64,000 nt of DNA from Filimonas sp. (GCA_017306865.1 JAFKHH010000022.1:1-64000); one strand, 5' to 3'; counted from the first letter of the stretch, positions 36,053 through 45,081 are shown. A program made the numbers and translations. Notes: generated by a model not told the origin, from the letters alone.

Positions 36053-36107
36053 GGGGGAAGTGTATAAAGTATGTAATGTATATATGGTTTATATAGGAAG
36101 GAATAAT

Positions 36108-36160
36108 CGTTACCCAGCTAATCCTGACAGGTCTTCAAGACCTGTCAGGATTTAGTAACG
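36108..36160. repeat. 33-bp palindrome, copy 1, with outer arms
   Basis: AATCCTGACAGGTCTT (36120-36135) and AAGACCTGTCAGGATT (36137-36152) are perfect reverse complements around one base. CGTTAC and GTAACG form a further outer stem. The core is the same as at 41874-41906 except for the central base. Confidence 0.95.
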
Positions 36161-36180
36161 TTCTTTCCGGGAAACGTGTG

Positions 36181-36335
36181 GCCTCAGAAAAGCTGCGTTA
36201 AGAAAATTGTCATGAGCGCCAGAAAAATCCATTGCTGTTTGAGCCAGGCGTAACTAACTCACTCATGCTGTAAGCGGCGAGTTCAATGGATTTCGGCGGG
36301 CAGGACAATTTTTAGCCTGCTTTTCTGGAGCCTTG
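36181..36335. repeat. 155-base imperfect hairpin element
   Basis: The left arm runs from GCCTCAGAAAAGC through AAAATTGTC to AATCCATTG (36181-36234). It pairs with the right arm CAATGGATT (36284-36292), GACAATTTT and GCTTTTCTGGAGCC (to 36335). The arms differ at several positions. No transposase or resistance gene is inside. The right arm overlaps the 3' end of a minus-strand reading frame. Confidence 0.75.
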
Positions 36336-36588
36336 ATCTTTTTGGTTACTTTTTGTATCAAAACAAAAAATAACACCGTCGGTAGACAAATAAGCGCTTG
36401 CAATTGAAGATCCACCAAACTTACCCGGACAACAATGATACATTACATACCCTATATACTTTACAGATTTTAAATAATAATCGGGAATATATTCAACAGG
36501 AAAATGTAAATCCATCTTTCTTTTTGAAAAAAGAACAAGCGTATTTTTAAAAGATCTTAATAGCGTTTCAATAATTTCAGGGTTTCAT
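36312..36588 (-). pseudogene. short hypothetical frame, apparently frameshifted
   Basis: On the minus strand a 67-codon frame (36515 to 36312) reads protein-like and can be extended upstream without a stop to NPEIIETLLRSFKNTLVLF. Just before that a TGA blocks it. If one C of the CCC at 36581-36583 region (minus strand) were absent, an ATG at 36588 would read MKPEIIETLL directly into the frame. The last 16 residues come from the hairpin element at 36181-36335. I do not recognise the product. Confidence 0.3.
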
Positions 36589-36646
36589 TGTTTCAGATGA
36601 AACGGTTTAAACTTTGGAACCTTTTGAGACTAAAACAGCTTGTTGT

Positions 36647-38182
36647 ATGCGTAATAAAATATTGTTGTCTTTTCTTTTAGTCGCATTGGTAAAAATATCA
36701 TTCGCCAATATCACGTTGCCAGCCATCATCAATAACAACATGGTGTTGCAGCAAAATAAAGCGATCACACTGTGGGGCTGGGCCACACCTGGCGAAACGG
36801 TAACAGTAACAGGAAGCTGGGACAATAAGACAACGAAGACTGTAACAGATAAAAACGGTAACTGGAAAGTAAATCTTACAACAACTAAAGCAGGTGGCCC
36901 ATACACACTAACCTTTAACGGGAAAAATACCATTTCTCTTGACAATGTATTACTGGGAGAAGTATGGCTTTGTTCGGGACAATCAAACATGCAGTTTCCC
37001 TTGGCCAAGCAAAAGACAGGTTGGCAAAATGGCGTATTCAATTATGAAAAAGAAGTAAGCGAAGCCAATTATAAAAACATTCGCCTCTTTACTGTAAAGC
37101 CCGTTGTTTCCGATACCGTTTGTAAAGATGTAACAGGCAACTGGCAGGAGTGCGATCCTGCTACAGCAGCCCCCTTTGCAGCAGTAGCCTATTACTTTGC
37201 AAGAAGTATTTATAAAGAAACAGGTTATCCGGTGGGCTTGGTAAGCTCCAACTGGGGTGGCACACCTGCCGAATCCTGGACAAAAAAAGAAGTGTTGGAA
37301 AATGATCCTGCGTTGAAAGTTATTTTAGAAAAATACAACGAGCAATTAGCTCAGTATCCGGCGCAACTGGAGCAATATAAAAAACAGGTAGACGCATGGA
37401 AAGCAGATACTTCCAAAACTAAAAAAGCAGCGCCTAAAGAGCCTTTTGCTGCTAACAATCCTAAGTCGCCATACAAGCTATACAATGCCATGATTGCCCC
37501 GATAACCAATTTTACTTTCTCAGGTGTTATCTGGTATCAGGGTGAGAGCAACAGTGACAGGGCCTATCAGTATCAAACACTATTTCCCGCAATGATCAAT
37601 TCATGGCGGAAGGAGTTTAACAACAAAGAACTACCCTTTTATTTCGTACAAATATCACCGCAATATGCGCAACACCCGGAAATAAGGGAAGCGCAATTGC
37701 TGACCTATGAAAAAATGCCACATACAGGTATGGTCGTTACAACAGACAACGGAGACTCACTTAACATTCATCCACGCAACAAACAATTAGTAGGAGAGCG
37801 ATTGTCTCTTTGGCCATTGCATGATATGTATGGAAAGAAAACCACTGAATATAGCGGCCCTTTGTATCAGTCCGCTAAAACAGAAGGTAACAAAATCCGC
37901 ATCAGCTTTACACATGCGGTAGGAATGTATGCAAAAGGAGAAGTGCTGAAAGAATTTACCATTGCCGGTAGTGATGAAAAATTTGTGCCAGCCTCAGCGA
38001 AAATAGAAGGTAATACAATTGTTGTTTGGAGCGATGCAGTTGTCAAACCAGTTGCAGTTCGCTTCGCCTGGAAAAATTTCCCGCAACCTAATTTGTATAA
38101 CAAAGCAAATTTGCCTGCATCTCCGTTTAAAACAGATAACTGGAAATGGGAAACAGAAGGTAAAGTAAGCTGGAACTATTAA
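36647..38182 (+). CDS. sialate O-acetylesterase-like carbohydrate esterase
   Basis: This 511-residue exported protein has a signal peptide (KILLSFLLVALVKISFA). An N-terminal beta domain (LPAIINNNMVLQQNKAITLWG) precedes the SGNH/GDSL-type catalytic domain. Motifs are WLCSGQSNMQFPL with the nucleophile Ser near residue 110, VSSNWGGTPAESW, SGVIWYQGESN and NIHPRNKQLVGERL, the latter with the catalytic His. These enzymes remove acetyl groups from sialic acid or plant polysaccharides. I chose the ATG at 36647; a TTG 33 bases upstream gives an unlikely leader. It stands alone, so the natural substrate is unknown. Confidence 0.93.
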   Translation: MRNKILLSFLLVALVKISFANITLPAIINNNMVLQQNKAITLWGWATPGETVTVTGSWDNKTTKTVTDKNGNWKVNLTTTKAGGPYTLTFNGKNTISLDNVLLGEVWLCSGQSNMQFPLAKQKTGWQNGVFNYEKEVSEANYKNIRLFTVKPVVSDTVCKDVTGNWQECDPATAAPFAAVAYYFARSIYKETGYPVGLVSSNWGGTPAESWTKKEVLENDPALKVILEKYNEQLAQYPAQLEQYKKQVDAWKADTSKTKKAAPKEPFAANNPKSPYKLYNAMIAPITNFTFSGVIWYQGESNSDRAYQYQTLFPAMINSWRKEFNNKELPFYFVQISPQYAQHPEIREAQLLTYEKMPHTGMVVTTDNGDSLNIHPRNKQLVGERLSLWPLHDMYGKKTTEYSGPLYQSAKTEGNKIRISFTHAVGMYAKGEVLKEFTIAGSDEKFVPASAKIEGNTIVVWSDAVVKPVAVRFAWKNFPQPNLYNKANLPASPFKTDNWKWETEGKVSWNY

Positions 38183-38330
38183 AGTGAGTAGTGAGTGGTC
38201 AGTTGTGAGTGAAGAAAAGCTATTGAGTCCTTAACCATCTCTCTGTGATCTCTGCGTTTCCTTTGCGCACTTTGCGTTATTGTATCGCAGAGGGCACAGA
38301 GGTAGCGCAGAGTGCGCAAAGGCCACGATT
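38183..38330. repeat. dispersed repeat block after the esterase gene
   Basis: The 18-mer TGGTCAGTTGTGAGTGAA at 38196-38213 recurs identically at 62426-62443. In both places it begins within 15 bases of a stop codon. It is followed by a GCG-rich hairpin, CCTTTGCGCACT/AGTGCGCAAAGG with an inner CTCTGCG/CGCAGAG. The tttgcg words are shared with 46573-46632 and 62597-62636. Confidence 0.85.
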
Positions 38331-38338
38331 CACGAACC

Positions 38339-38668
38339 TCATTTCAGCGTTAAATGCGTAAGCAATTGCCCGTTCAAAAAGCGTAAAGTAACCAGCAAAA
38401 TAAAAATGCTCCATTCCAAAATAAGAATGCTTTTGTCCAGTAAATAAATCTTTCGCTTTATATCAAGTAGTTCTTTTTTTTCAAGACCAATACTTCCGGC
38501 AGATTTCAATTGCTTATTAAGAACACAACGCCATATAATAAGACCAACGGCAATAATAGACAAGACGCCCGCAAGCCATAATAGCCAGCGATAAGGGGTT
38601 ACAGGTAGAAAAAGCAACGCACTGAAAATAACAATTGCAAATAAAGGGGCAAGCCAGGCTTTAAACAT
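38339..38668 (-). CDS. small membrane protein of unknown function
   Basis: This 109-residue protein has three predicted membrane helices: LFAIVIFSALLFLPV, LLWLAGVLSIIAVGLIIW and ILEWSIFILLVTLRFL. A Lys/Glu-rich loop separates helices 2 and 3. I do not recognise the family. The ATG at 38668 is preceded by AAAAGGGTAAAT, a possible ribosome site, and is preferred to an in-frame upstream start at 38692. It lies between repeat blocks. From 38669 to 38878 nothing else is visible. Confidence 0.6.
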   Translation of the reverse strand: MFKAWLAPLFAIVIFSALLFLPVTPYRWLLWLAGVLSIIAVGLIIWRCVLNKQLKSAGSIGLEKKELLDIKRKIYLLDKSILILEWSIFILLVTLRFLNGQLLTHLTLK

Positions 38669-38878
38669 ATTTACCCTTTTTAAAGTACACAAATAACGAA
38701 GCCTGCAACGATAGACAGCGTCTCGCAGTTACATAGAACGTCAGTGAAAGCTATTAACAAACAAAGTGTGGGTATGTGGCGCAGCAAGGGCATTCAATAA
38801 CTATCTGCCATCCAAATAGTGCCTCAATAGCGATACGGATATTCCTATACTTTAAAGATATAAATAGTTAAATGAAAA

Positions 38879-39463
38879 TCAATGTATTAAGAAAATAAAC
38901 ATATTACGCGGACCATGAGCGCCCAAAACAAGCGATTGCTCTATATCTGCAGTCTTAGACGGCCCTGCAATAAAACTTGCAAACCCATATTGCGAATCAC
39001 CTATTACCTCGTATGCAGCATGCATGGTAGCAACCAGTTTGTCAGCAGTTAATACAATAGCCAGGCTATCTGCAATGAAAGGTGTTACCCGCTGCACCAT
39101 CTCGTTTTCTGTTAACCACACAGCTCCATTCTCACACACACCCAGGCGTGCGTCCAATATAGCAAGGTCAACGTTTTCCAACGAGTGTGGATCGGCAGCA
39201 ATCCAGTTCACATCCGCAATCCCTGCTAATGCAGCTATAGAAGTGATCTTGCGTGGTAATTGCTGAAATTTCTCCTGCAATATTTCTTTTACTTCAGTTA
39301 TATCTTTTACAAAAAAGATGGTAGCGCCTATTGCCTGTACTATAGTTGCAAACTGTTCTTTAGATGCAAGTACAGGTTCCTTTAAAAAAGCAATATCCGG
39401 TAACGGTGTATGCTCTGGTTGACTATTTTTTACAGCAGCTAATATTCTTTCTCTTGCACTCAT
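38879..39463 (-). CDS. lutC: lactate utilisation protein LutC (LUD domain)
   Basis: This 194-residue LUD-domain protein is the third component of the LutABC lactate oxidation complex. MSARERILAAVKNSQP at the N-terminus, LGVCENGAVWLTENEM and a GPSKTADIEQSLVLGAHGPR motif are diagnostic of LutC/YkgG. The ATG at 39463 overlaps the lutB stop as ATGA, which fixes the start; an upstream in-frame codon would run into lutB. It is the last gene of the operon. Confidence 0.94.
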   Translation of the reverse strand: MSARERILAAVKNSQPEHTPLPDIAFLKEPVLASKEQFATIVQAIGATIFFVKDITEVKEILQEKFQQLPRKITSIAALAGIADVNWIAADPHSLENVDLAILDARLGVCENGAVWLTENEMVQRVTPFIADSLAIVLTADKLVATMHAAYEVIGDSQYGFASFIAGPSKTADIEQSLVLGAHGPRNMFIFLIH

Positions 39464-40833
39464 TTCTTTTTGTTTTGGGCATACCACTCTCTAAATGATT
39501 GTTTCGGGGCTTCAGGCATTTCACGTTGTTTATACCACGGGTTTAGTTTGTTGTTTACTAATCCCGGTACTTTACGGATCATCCAGCGGCCTACCTTGCC
39601 TGCGCTTTTGTACATGCCAGGTTTAGACAACGTTGTTGCCATAGCCTTCATGGCAAGTGTTTTCGCTTTAGGCGTATAGCCGTCCTGCACCAGTACCTGC
39701 CGCCACTTGTATAACTGGTCATGTATATCAATTTTTACCGGGCATACATTGCTGCACGAGCCGCATAGCGTAGAGGCAAACGGCAAGTCTGCATATTGCT
39801 TCATATCCAGGTTAGGCGCCAGTATAGAACCGATAGGGCCGGCAACAGCCGTATGATAACTATGCCCGCCACTTCTCCTATACACAGGGCAAGTATTCAT
39901 ACAAGCGCCACAGCGGATACACTTCAGCGAGTTGCGAAACGCCTCACGCCCAAGTTGTACGCTACGACCATTATCCACCAGTACTATGTGCATCTCCTGC
40001 CCTTTACGTGGTTGTTTGAAATGGCTGGAATAAGTAGTAATTGGTTGCCCTGTTGCACTGCGCGTAAGCAATCGAAGGAATATACCTAAGTGTTCTCTTT
40101 TAGGAATCAGTTTTTCTATACCCATGCTCGCAATATGCACATCTGCCAGATGTGCGCCCATATCTGCATTCCCCTCGTTTGTGCATACAACAAATTCGCC
40201 TGTTTCTGCAATCGCAAAGTTTACGCCTGTTAAGGCCAGCTTGCGCGTCAGGAATTTTTCACGTAAGTGCAGGCGTGCTGCATGCGTTAAGAATTGCGGA
40301 TCTGCATTCCCCTCCGGTGTACCAAGATATTTATGGAACAATTCGCCTATCTCTTCCTTCTTCCAGTGAATGCAAGGCAATACAATGTGGCTTGGTGGTT
40401 CCTTTGCCAGTTGTACAATACGCTCGCCCAGGTCAGTATCTATTACCTCTACACCATGCTCTGCCAGGTAATCATTCAAGTGACATTCTTCTGTAAGCAT
40501 AGACTTACTCTTCACCATTTGCGTAATGCCATGTTTTTGCAATAGGCTATACACAATTTCATTGTGTTCCTTCGCATCCGCAGCCCAATGCACTGTTATG
40601 CCATTAGCTATCGCATTGCGTTCAAACGCTTCCAGGTATTCAGAAAGATGAGCAAGTACATTGTGTTTGATCTGAGATGCAGCTTCCCGCAGCGATTCCC
40701 ATTCAGGCAATTGCCATACAGCCTTATCCCGCTTTTGGCGTATCCACCATAGCGTTTCATCATGCCAGTTTACACGAGGCTCATCTATGTTGAACTTTTC
40801 TGCTAATTCCGAATGAGTTTTATCGCTGTGCAT
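39460..40833 (-). CDS. lutB: lactate utilisation iron-sulfur protein LutB
   Basis: This 457-residue protein contains a LUD domain (residues 50-290) and two ferredoxin-type clusters: CIRCGACMNTCPVYR and CGSCSNVCPVKIDI. A C-terminal DUF3390-like tail ends in NKKK. LutB passes electrons from lactate oxidation. The start is the ATG at 40833; a TTG 18 bases upstream would lie in the flanking inverted repeat. Its TGA overlaps the lutC start (ATGA), so the two are coupled. Confidence 0.95.
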   Translation of the reverse strand: MHSDKTHSELAEKFNIDEPRVNWHDETLWWIRQKRDKAVWQLPEWESLREAASQIKHNVLAHLSEYLEAFERNAIANGITVHWAADAKEHNEIVYSLLQKHGITQMVKSKSMLTEECHLNDYLAEHGVEVIDTDLGERIVQLAKEPPSHIVLPCIHWKKEEIGELFHKYLGTPEGNADPQFLTHAARLHLREKFLTRKLALTGVNFAIAETGEFVVCTNEGNADMGAHLADVHIASMGIEKLIPKREHLGIFLRLLTRSATGQPITTYSSHFKQPRKGQEMHIVLVDNGRSVQLGREAFRNSLKCIRCGACMNTCPVYRRSGGHSYHTAVAGPIGSILAPNLDMKQYADLPFASTLCGSCSNVCPVKIDIHDQLYKWRQVLVQDGYTPKAKTLAMKAMATTLSKPGMYKSAGKVGRWMIRKVPGLVNNKLNPWYKQREMPEAPKQSFREWYAQNKKK

Positions 40834-40854
40834 GATTGTTATTGGTTTCAATGT

Positions 40855-40978
40855 TTCATAGGTTTACAAGTTTCATAGAAATCTTAAAACCCCTTGAGTT
40901 TATTTGCTTTTATTATTTCAAGTGTAGAAAATTTACAAGCGTCAAACTGGAGCATTGAAACTTGCAAACCCCTGAAAC
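40855..40978. repeat. inverted repeat between lutB and lutA
   Basis: GTTTCATAGGTTTACAAG-type sequence at 40855-40880 is an imperfect reverse complement of CATTGAAACTTGCAAACC-type sequence at 40952-40978. It splits what would be a tight operon. Gaps within lutBC are negative while this one is 149 bases. Confidence 0.75.
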
Positions 40979-40982
40979 TTTT

Positions 40983-41711
40983 TTATTCTGCATTTAATAT
41001 CTCTGCAATATGTTTCACCCTTACCGGGCTGTTTTGTCTTTTTAAAATACCTTCCAGGTGCATGAGGCAGCTCATATCTGCACCAGTTATATATTCCACA
41101 CCATGCTTTACATGATCCGATACACGGTCCTTACCCATCTTTACACTTACCGCTTCTTCAAACACACAGAACGTGCCTCCAAAGCCACAGCATTCATCCT
41201 TCCTGTCAAGCGTTACCAATTCCAAACCAGATACCTGTTGCAATAACGATTCAGGTTTAGAGAACGGAGCGGCTACCAGCTCGCTCATTTGAGAAATGTG
41301 CAAGCCGCGTTGTCCATGACAGCTCTGGTGCATACCTACACGATGTGGGAATGTTGCTTTGATAGGCTGTTTCAGAACATCCGTAATAAATTCAGTTAAC
41401 TCGTAGATCCGTTTGCGAATGTGTTGCGCACCGCCCTCGTCTTGCGCATGCAAGTGGTCTTTTATATGTAACGTACAACTGCCCGAAGGGCAAACGATAT
41501 AATCAAACTCCTTAAAGTTGTCTACAAACAATTCATTGCAATCACCCGTTAAATGCTCATAACCTGAGTTTGCCATTGGTTGCCCACAGCAGGTTTGCCG
41601 GGTAGGAAATACGACCTCGCAACCGAGCTTCTCCAGCAACTGCAACGTGGCAATAGCCACCTGGGGATAAAACTGATCTACATAACATGGAACAAACAAA
41701 CCGACTCTCAT
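40983..41711 (-). CDS. lutA: lactate utilisation protein LutA
   Basis: This 242-residue CCG-domain protein is the first component of LutABC. It starts MRVGLFVPCYVDQFYP and carries the paired cysteine motifs TCCGQPMANSG and ECCGFGGTFCVFEE, with HQSCHGQRGL between. These bind an iron-sulfur cofactor. I chose the ATG at 41711; an earlier in-frame start at 41759 adds a poorly related stretch. The order on the minus strand is lutA, lutB, lutC. Confidence 0.95.
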   Translation of the reverse strand: MRVGLFVPCYVDQFYPQVAIATLQLLEKLGCEVVFPTRQTCCGQPMANSGYEHLTGDCNELFVDNFKEFDYIVCPSGSCTLHIKDHLHAQDEGGAQHIRKRIYELTEFITDVLKQPIKATFPHRVGMHQSCHGQRGLHISQMSELVAAPFSKPESLLQQVSGLELVTLDRKDECCGFGGTFCVFEEAVSVKMGKDRVSDHVKHGVEYITGADMSCLMHLEGILKRQNSPVRVKHIAEILNAE

Positions 41712-41860
41712 ACACGCTACTTTAAAGGAAGTCTTTGCCCGGCAAAGATCTATCTGCAAATTTAACCCGTAAAGCAGGTATAGTATTGTCAGCTCAATTT
41801 ACATATTAGTGGCTTGTTTTGGCGTTTCTGAGGTAAATGAGAGATAATTCATGTAGTGCA

Positions 41861-41929
41861 CCACTAAGCTTCTAATCCTGACAGGTCTTTAAGACCTGTC
41901 AGGATTGAGCAATTAAAAAGCCTTAGTGG
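41861..41929. repeat. 33-bp palindrome, copy 2, with outer arms
   Basis: AATCCTGACAGGTCTT (41874-41889) and AAGACCTGTCAGGATT (41891-41906) match copy 1 exactly apart from the central T. Here the outer stem is CCACTAAG/CTTAGTGG (41861-41868, 41922-41929), different from copy 1. The rest of the gap 41712-42025 holds only the metG terminator. Confidence 0.95.
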
Positions 41930-41932
41930 CAA

Positions 41933-41970
41933 TAAAAAACTCCGAAGCATTATGCCCCGGAGTTCTATTT
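41933..41970 (-). terminator. terminator after metG
   Basis: On the minus strand AACTCCG and CGGAGTT pair around GGGCATAATGCTT, then six T residues. The hairpin closely resembles one at 62504-62536. Confidence 0.85.
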
Positions 41971-42025
41971 ATTTTACTGCTGACAATTTTCACCATTCAC
42001 GATTGCCGATTCACGTCTCACATAC

Positions 42026-44167
42026 CTAGCTCACTCCTGCACCTGCATTCACCTCGTTATCCGGGTTTACAAAGTGCAGTTTACCGCTTGCATCTTCCGC
42101 CATCAGTATCATGCCATTGCTCTCAATGCCACGCATCTTGCGTGGCGCAAGATTGGTAACCACAGTTACCTGCTTGCCTACGATCTCCTCAGGCTTAAAG
42201 TGCATAGCTATACCGGAAACAATAGTACGTGTTTCAAAGCCCAGGTCTACCTGTAGTTTCAGCAGCTTATCAGCCTTCTCTACCTTTTCAGCAGATACGA
42301 TCTTACCCACACGTAAATCTATCTTGGCAAAGTCATCAAACTGTATGGTTGGCTTTATCTCCGCCGGTGCTTTTTCAGCAACAGGTTTCGATGCCTCCGC
42401 CTGTGCTTTTTCTGCATCTTTTGCTTTAGCCGCTGCTTGTAGTTTCTCCACCTGTGCTTTCACCTCGTCGTCCTCTATTTTGCGGAACAACAGTTCAGGC
42501 GCACGCAGTGTATATCCAACGCTCAGTAATTTCAGGCTACCTGCATTTTCCCAATCCAGTATTTTTTCTACCACCTTCATCAGGTGCAGCATTTTCTTCG
42601 CGGTAAACGGAAGGAATGGATGAATAAAGATTGCAAGGTTAGCAGTTAACTGTAAACACAAATGAAGACAGTTGTCAATCAGCTTTTGTGCGGACTCTGT
42701 AGTGTTACCATCTTCGCCGGTTTGTTTCGCAACGATCCACGGCGCTTTGTCCTGCATGTATTTATTGCCCTTACGTGCAAGGTCTATTACTTCAAACAAA
42801 GCATCGCGGAACTTATATTGCTCCAACAAAGATTCTATTGTTTCCTTAGCTGCCTTTATATCTTCTATCAGTTTGTTGTCCGCTGCATCCGCTAAGTCTG
42901 CATGATACGTAGGTACCTTGCCACCGCACAATTTATGCATCAGCACAAACGCCCTGTTTACAAAATTGCCAAAGATGCTTACCAGTTCACTGTTGTTCGC
43001 ATCCTGGAAACCCTTCCATGTAAACTCGCTATCCTTTGTCTCAGGCGCAATCGTAGTCAGGTAATAGCGCAATACATCCGCCATCTGGCTACCACCATTC
43101 TCCTTATTGATGAAGTCATCAATATAATCCTGCATGTCCAGCTTCCAGTTACGGCTCGTGCTCATCTTATCACCTTCCAGGTTCATAAACTCATTTGCCG
43201 GAACATTCGCAGGCAATATATTGCCATGCAGTTTCAGCATAACAGGGAAGATGATGCAGTGGAACACAATATTGTCCTTACCTATAAAGTGAACCAGTTT
43301 GGTATCCTTATCATTCCAGTATGGAGACCAGTCCTTGTTATTATCTATTGCCCATTGCTTAGTCGCACTGATATAGCCAATAGGTGCATCAAACCATACA
43401 TACAATACTTTTCCCTTCGCGTCTGGCAACGGTACTTGTATGCCCCAGTCAAGATCACGCGTAACGGCACGTGGTTGCAAGCCCCCATCTATCCAGCTTT
43501 TACACTGGCCTACTACCGTACTGCGCCAGTCGTTGCCATGCTCCTTAATGATCCATTCGCGTAGAAAATCTTCATGCCTGTTCAGTGGCAGGTACCAGTG
43601 TTTCGTAGCCTTCTTCACAGGTGGCTTACCACTCAGCGTGCTCACCGGGTTTATCAGTTCGTCCGGGCTTAAAGCAGTACCACATTTTTCGCACTGATCG
43701 CCATACGCATTTTCATTACCACAGTTAGGGCAGGTGCCCTTGATATAACGGTCTGCAAGGAATGTTTTTGCCTCCTCGTCATAGTATTGCTCACTATCCT
43801 TTGTTTCCAGGTCACCATTGTTGTTCAGCACGGTGAAAAATTCCTGTGCCGTCTCATGGTGAATAGGCGCACTGGTACGGTGGTAAATATCAAACTGGAT
43901 ACCCAGGTCTTTGAAATTCTGTTCAATGATCGGGTGGTATTTATCAATAATAGCCTGTGCTGTAGTGCCCTCCTTCATCGCCTGTATAGGAATAGCTGTT
44001 CCATGCTCATCACTGCCACACACAAACACAACATCGCGTTTTTGTGCCTTCAGGTAACGAACGTATATATCCGCAGGCAGGTAAGCACCCGCCAGGTGCC
44101 CTATGTGCTTCAATCCGTTGGCATAAGGTAAAGCTGCCGTAATCAGGTATCTCTTTGGTTGACTCAT
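42026..44167 (-). CDS. metG: methionyl-tRNA synthetase with C-terminal tRNA-binding domain
   Basis: This 713-residue class I synthetase charges tRNA-Met. HIGH appears as HIGHLAGAYL near residue 21, the KMSKS variant as DKMSTSRNW, and the zinc knuckle as CPNCGNENAYGDQCEKCG. After an Ala/Glu/Lys linker a Trbp111-like domain (FDDFAKIDLRVGKIVSAEKV through RKMRGIESNGMILMAE) forms the C-terminus. Length and architecture are normal for MetG1 of Bacteroidota. It reads as a single-gene unit on the minus strand. Confidence 0.97.
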   Translation of the reverse strand: MSQPKRYLITAALPYANGLKHIGHLAGAYLPADIYVRYLKAQKRDVVFVCGSDEHGTAIPIQAMKEGTTAQAIIDKYHPIIEQNFKDLGIQFDIYHRTSAPIHHETAQEFFTVLNNNGDLETKDSEQYYDEEAKTFLADRYIKGTCPNCGNENAYGDQCEKCGTALSPDELINPVSTLSGKPPVKKATKHWYLPLNRHEDFLREWIIKEHGNDWRSTVVGQCKSWIDGGLQPRAVTRDLDWGIQVPLPDAKGKVLYVWFDAPIGYISATKQWAIDNNKDWSPYWNDKDTKLVHFIGKDNIVFHCIIFPVMLKLHGNILPANVPANEFMNLEGDKMSTSRNWKLDMQDYIDDFINKENGGSQMADVLRYYLTTIAPETKDSEFTWKGFQDANNSELVSIFGNFVNRAFVLMHKLCGGKVPTYHADLADAADNKLIEDIKAAKETIESLLEQYKFRDALFEVIDLARKGNKYMQDKAPWIVAKQTGEDGNTTESAQKLIDNCLHLCLQLTANLAIFIHPFLPFTAKKMLHLMKVVEKILDWENAGSLKLLSVGYTLRAPELLFRKIEDDEVKAQVEKLQAAAKAKDAEKAQAEASKPVAEKAPAEIKPTIQFDDFAKIDLRVGKIVSAEKVEKADKLLKLQVDLGFETRTIVSGIAMHFKPEEIVGKQVTVVTNLAPRKMRGIESNGMILMAEDASGKLHFVNPDNEVNAGAGVS

Positions 44168-44297
44168 TTTCTATTTCCTTTTCTATTCCTACGGGCAATC
44201 AGCCCATTGGGGCTGCAAAAATAACACATCTGGCGCGGAATGCCACCGCCAGGTTACCGGTTAGCCAGATAAGCCTCGTTTTGGCATCTGCAACAGA

Positions 44298-44393
44298 AAC
44301 CTGGCAGGTCTTTAAGACCTGCTAGGTTTATCGCCGGATTCCGGCTACATTACTATTGCCGCGGTTCGTGTCCTCACGAACCGGAATCTGGCG
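44298..44393. repeat. 33-bp palindrome copy 3 and GGTTCGTG palindrome
   Basis: AAACCTGGCAGGTCTT/AAGACCTGCTAGGTTT (44298-44330) is a one-mismatch relative of the 33-bp palindrome. Next, CGCCGGATTCCGG pairs with CCGGAATCTGGCG, enclosing GGTTCGTG-TCCT-CACGAACC (44363-44382). The last recurs in related form at 45369 and 45393. The rest of 44168-44585 holds a GCAGC-like word list and the promoter region of the XRE gene. Confidence 0.9.
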
Positions 44394-44483
44394 ATTCTAC
44401 ACTGCTACATGGCCCCGGCTACATTACCACTATGCAGCTTTACTTGCGACGCTCCGTTCATCTGTAGTAATGCTATTGGGCAG

Positions 44484-44570
44484 CGATGTATATAGAGTAG
44501 TCCACTTTTTAAAAGTGGACCACCCTATATACATATCATCTTTGACCATTATTAACCAAAAGATTATATT
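44484..44570 (+). promoter_or_regulatory. palindrome and promoter upstream of the XRE gene
   Basis: GTATATAGAGTAGTCCACTTTT and AAAAGTGGACCACCCTATATAC form an imperfect inverted repeat (about 44487-44534). Just after it, TTGACC (44542-44547) and TATATT (44565-44570) are 17 bases apart; TTG to TATATTAG also fits the -33/-7 form with 20-base spacing. The start codon is at 44586. Confidence 0.5.
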
Positions 44571-44585
44571 AGCGCCGTAAATTAT

Positions 44586-44975
44586 ATGTCTATGTTTTCC
44601 ACGTTAGATAATAAGCTGGTAGGTAGCAACATCGCTAAGTTGCGTCGTCATCGTGAAATAAAAGCGACTGACATTGCAAGCAAATTGGGGTTGAGTGAAT
44701 CTGCCTATACTAAGTATGAGCGGGGTGAAACCGCTATTACGCTTGAATTCTTAAGTAATGTTTCGGAATTCTTTGAAGTAAGCCCTACTGAATTTTTAAG
44801 CGCAACGCCGACTAATATTGTAGAAAACATTCACAACAGCCAAAATAATTTTTCAAACACAAGTAGCCATGTTTTCAATTTTGGAAATGAAGCACAAGAA
44901 AAAATGTTTGAAAGTATTCTTGAGCAAAACAAAAAACTCACAGCATTACTGGAGAAGTTAGCAGAGAAATTATAA
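44586..44975 (+). CDS. XRE-family helix-turn-helix regulator
   Basis: This 129-residue protein has an XRE domain at residues 12-68 (VGSNIAKLRRHREIKATDIA, then LGLSESAYTKYERGETAITL). A low-complexity Asn/Ser linker follows, and a C-terminal coiled-coil-like helix (EKMFESILEQNKKLTALLEK). It has no adjacent toxin or phage gene, and repeats lie on both sides. Role unknown; a lone chromosomal regulator or a relic antitoxin are both possible. Upstream dyads could be its own operator. Confidence 0.85.
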   Translation: MSMFSTLDNKLVGSNIAKLRRHREIKATDIASKLGLSESAYTKYERGETAITLEFLSNVSEFFEVSPTEFLSATPTNIVENIHNSQNNFSNTSSHVFNFGNEAQEKMFESILEQNKKLTALLEKLAEKL

Positions 44976-44981
44976 CTAACT

Positions 44982-45081
44982 CATCCTAGTCGTAGACTAG
45001 GATGTTTGGGGTTATCGACTCTGTCGATCCAATGTTCGACGGAGTTGAAATGTCGATACTTCCTAGTCGGAGACTAGGATG
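44982..45081. repeat. composite palindrome after the XRE gene
   Basis: CATCCTAGTC-GTA-GACTAGGATG (44982-45004) and a near copy at 45060-45081 (CCTAGTCGGAGACTAGGATG) flank an inner imperfect inverted repeat of the ATCGACTC/GAGT...TCGAT type. The first copy begins 7 bases after the XRE stop codon. Confidence 0.88.

Noticed and set aside
36181-36335. Insertion sequence
   Set aside because: The hairpin has no room for a transposase and no target duplication was seen.
41981-41992. TGA-N6-TCA site downstream of metG
   Set aside because: It has no promoter or oxygen-related gene nearby and is best seen as a chance match of a short motif.
42902-43564. 220-codon plus-strand frame inside metG
   Set aside because: It is antisense to a highly conserved synthetase and has no family features.
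44982-45081. CRISPR-like array
   Set aside because: The two CCTAGTC copies are palindromes with one unequal spacer and no third copy or cas genes.
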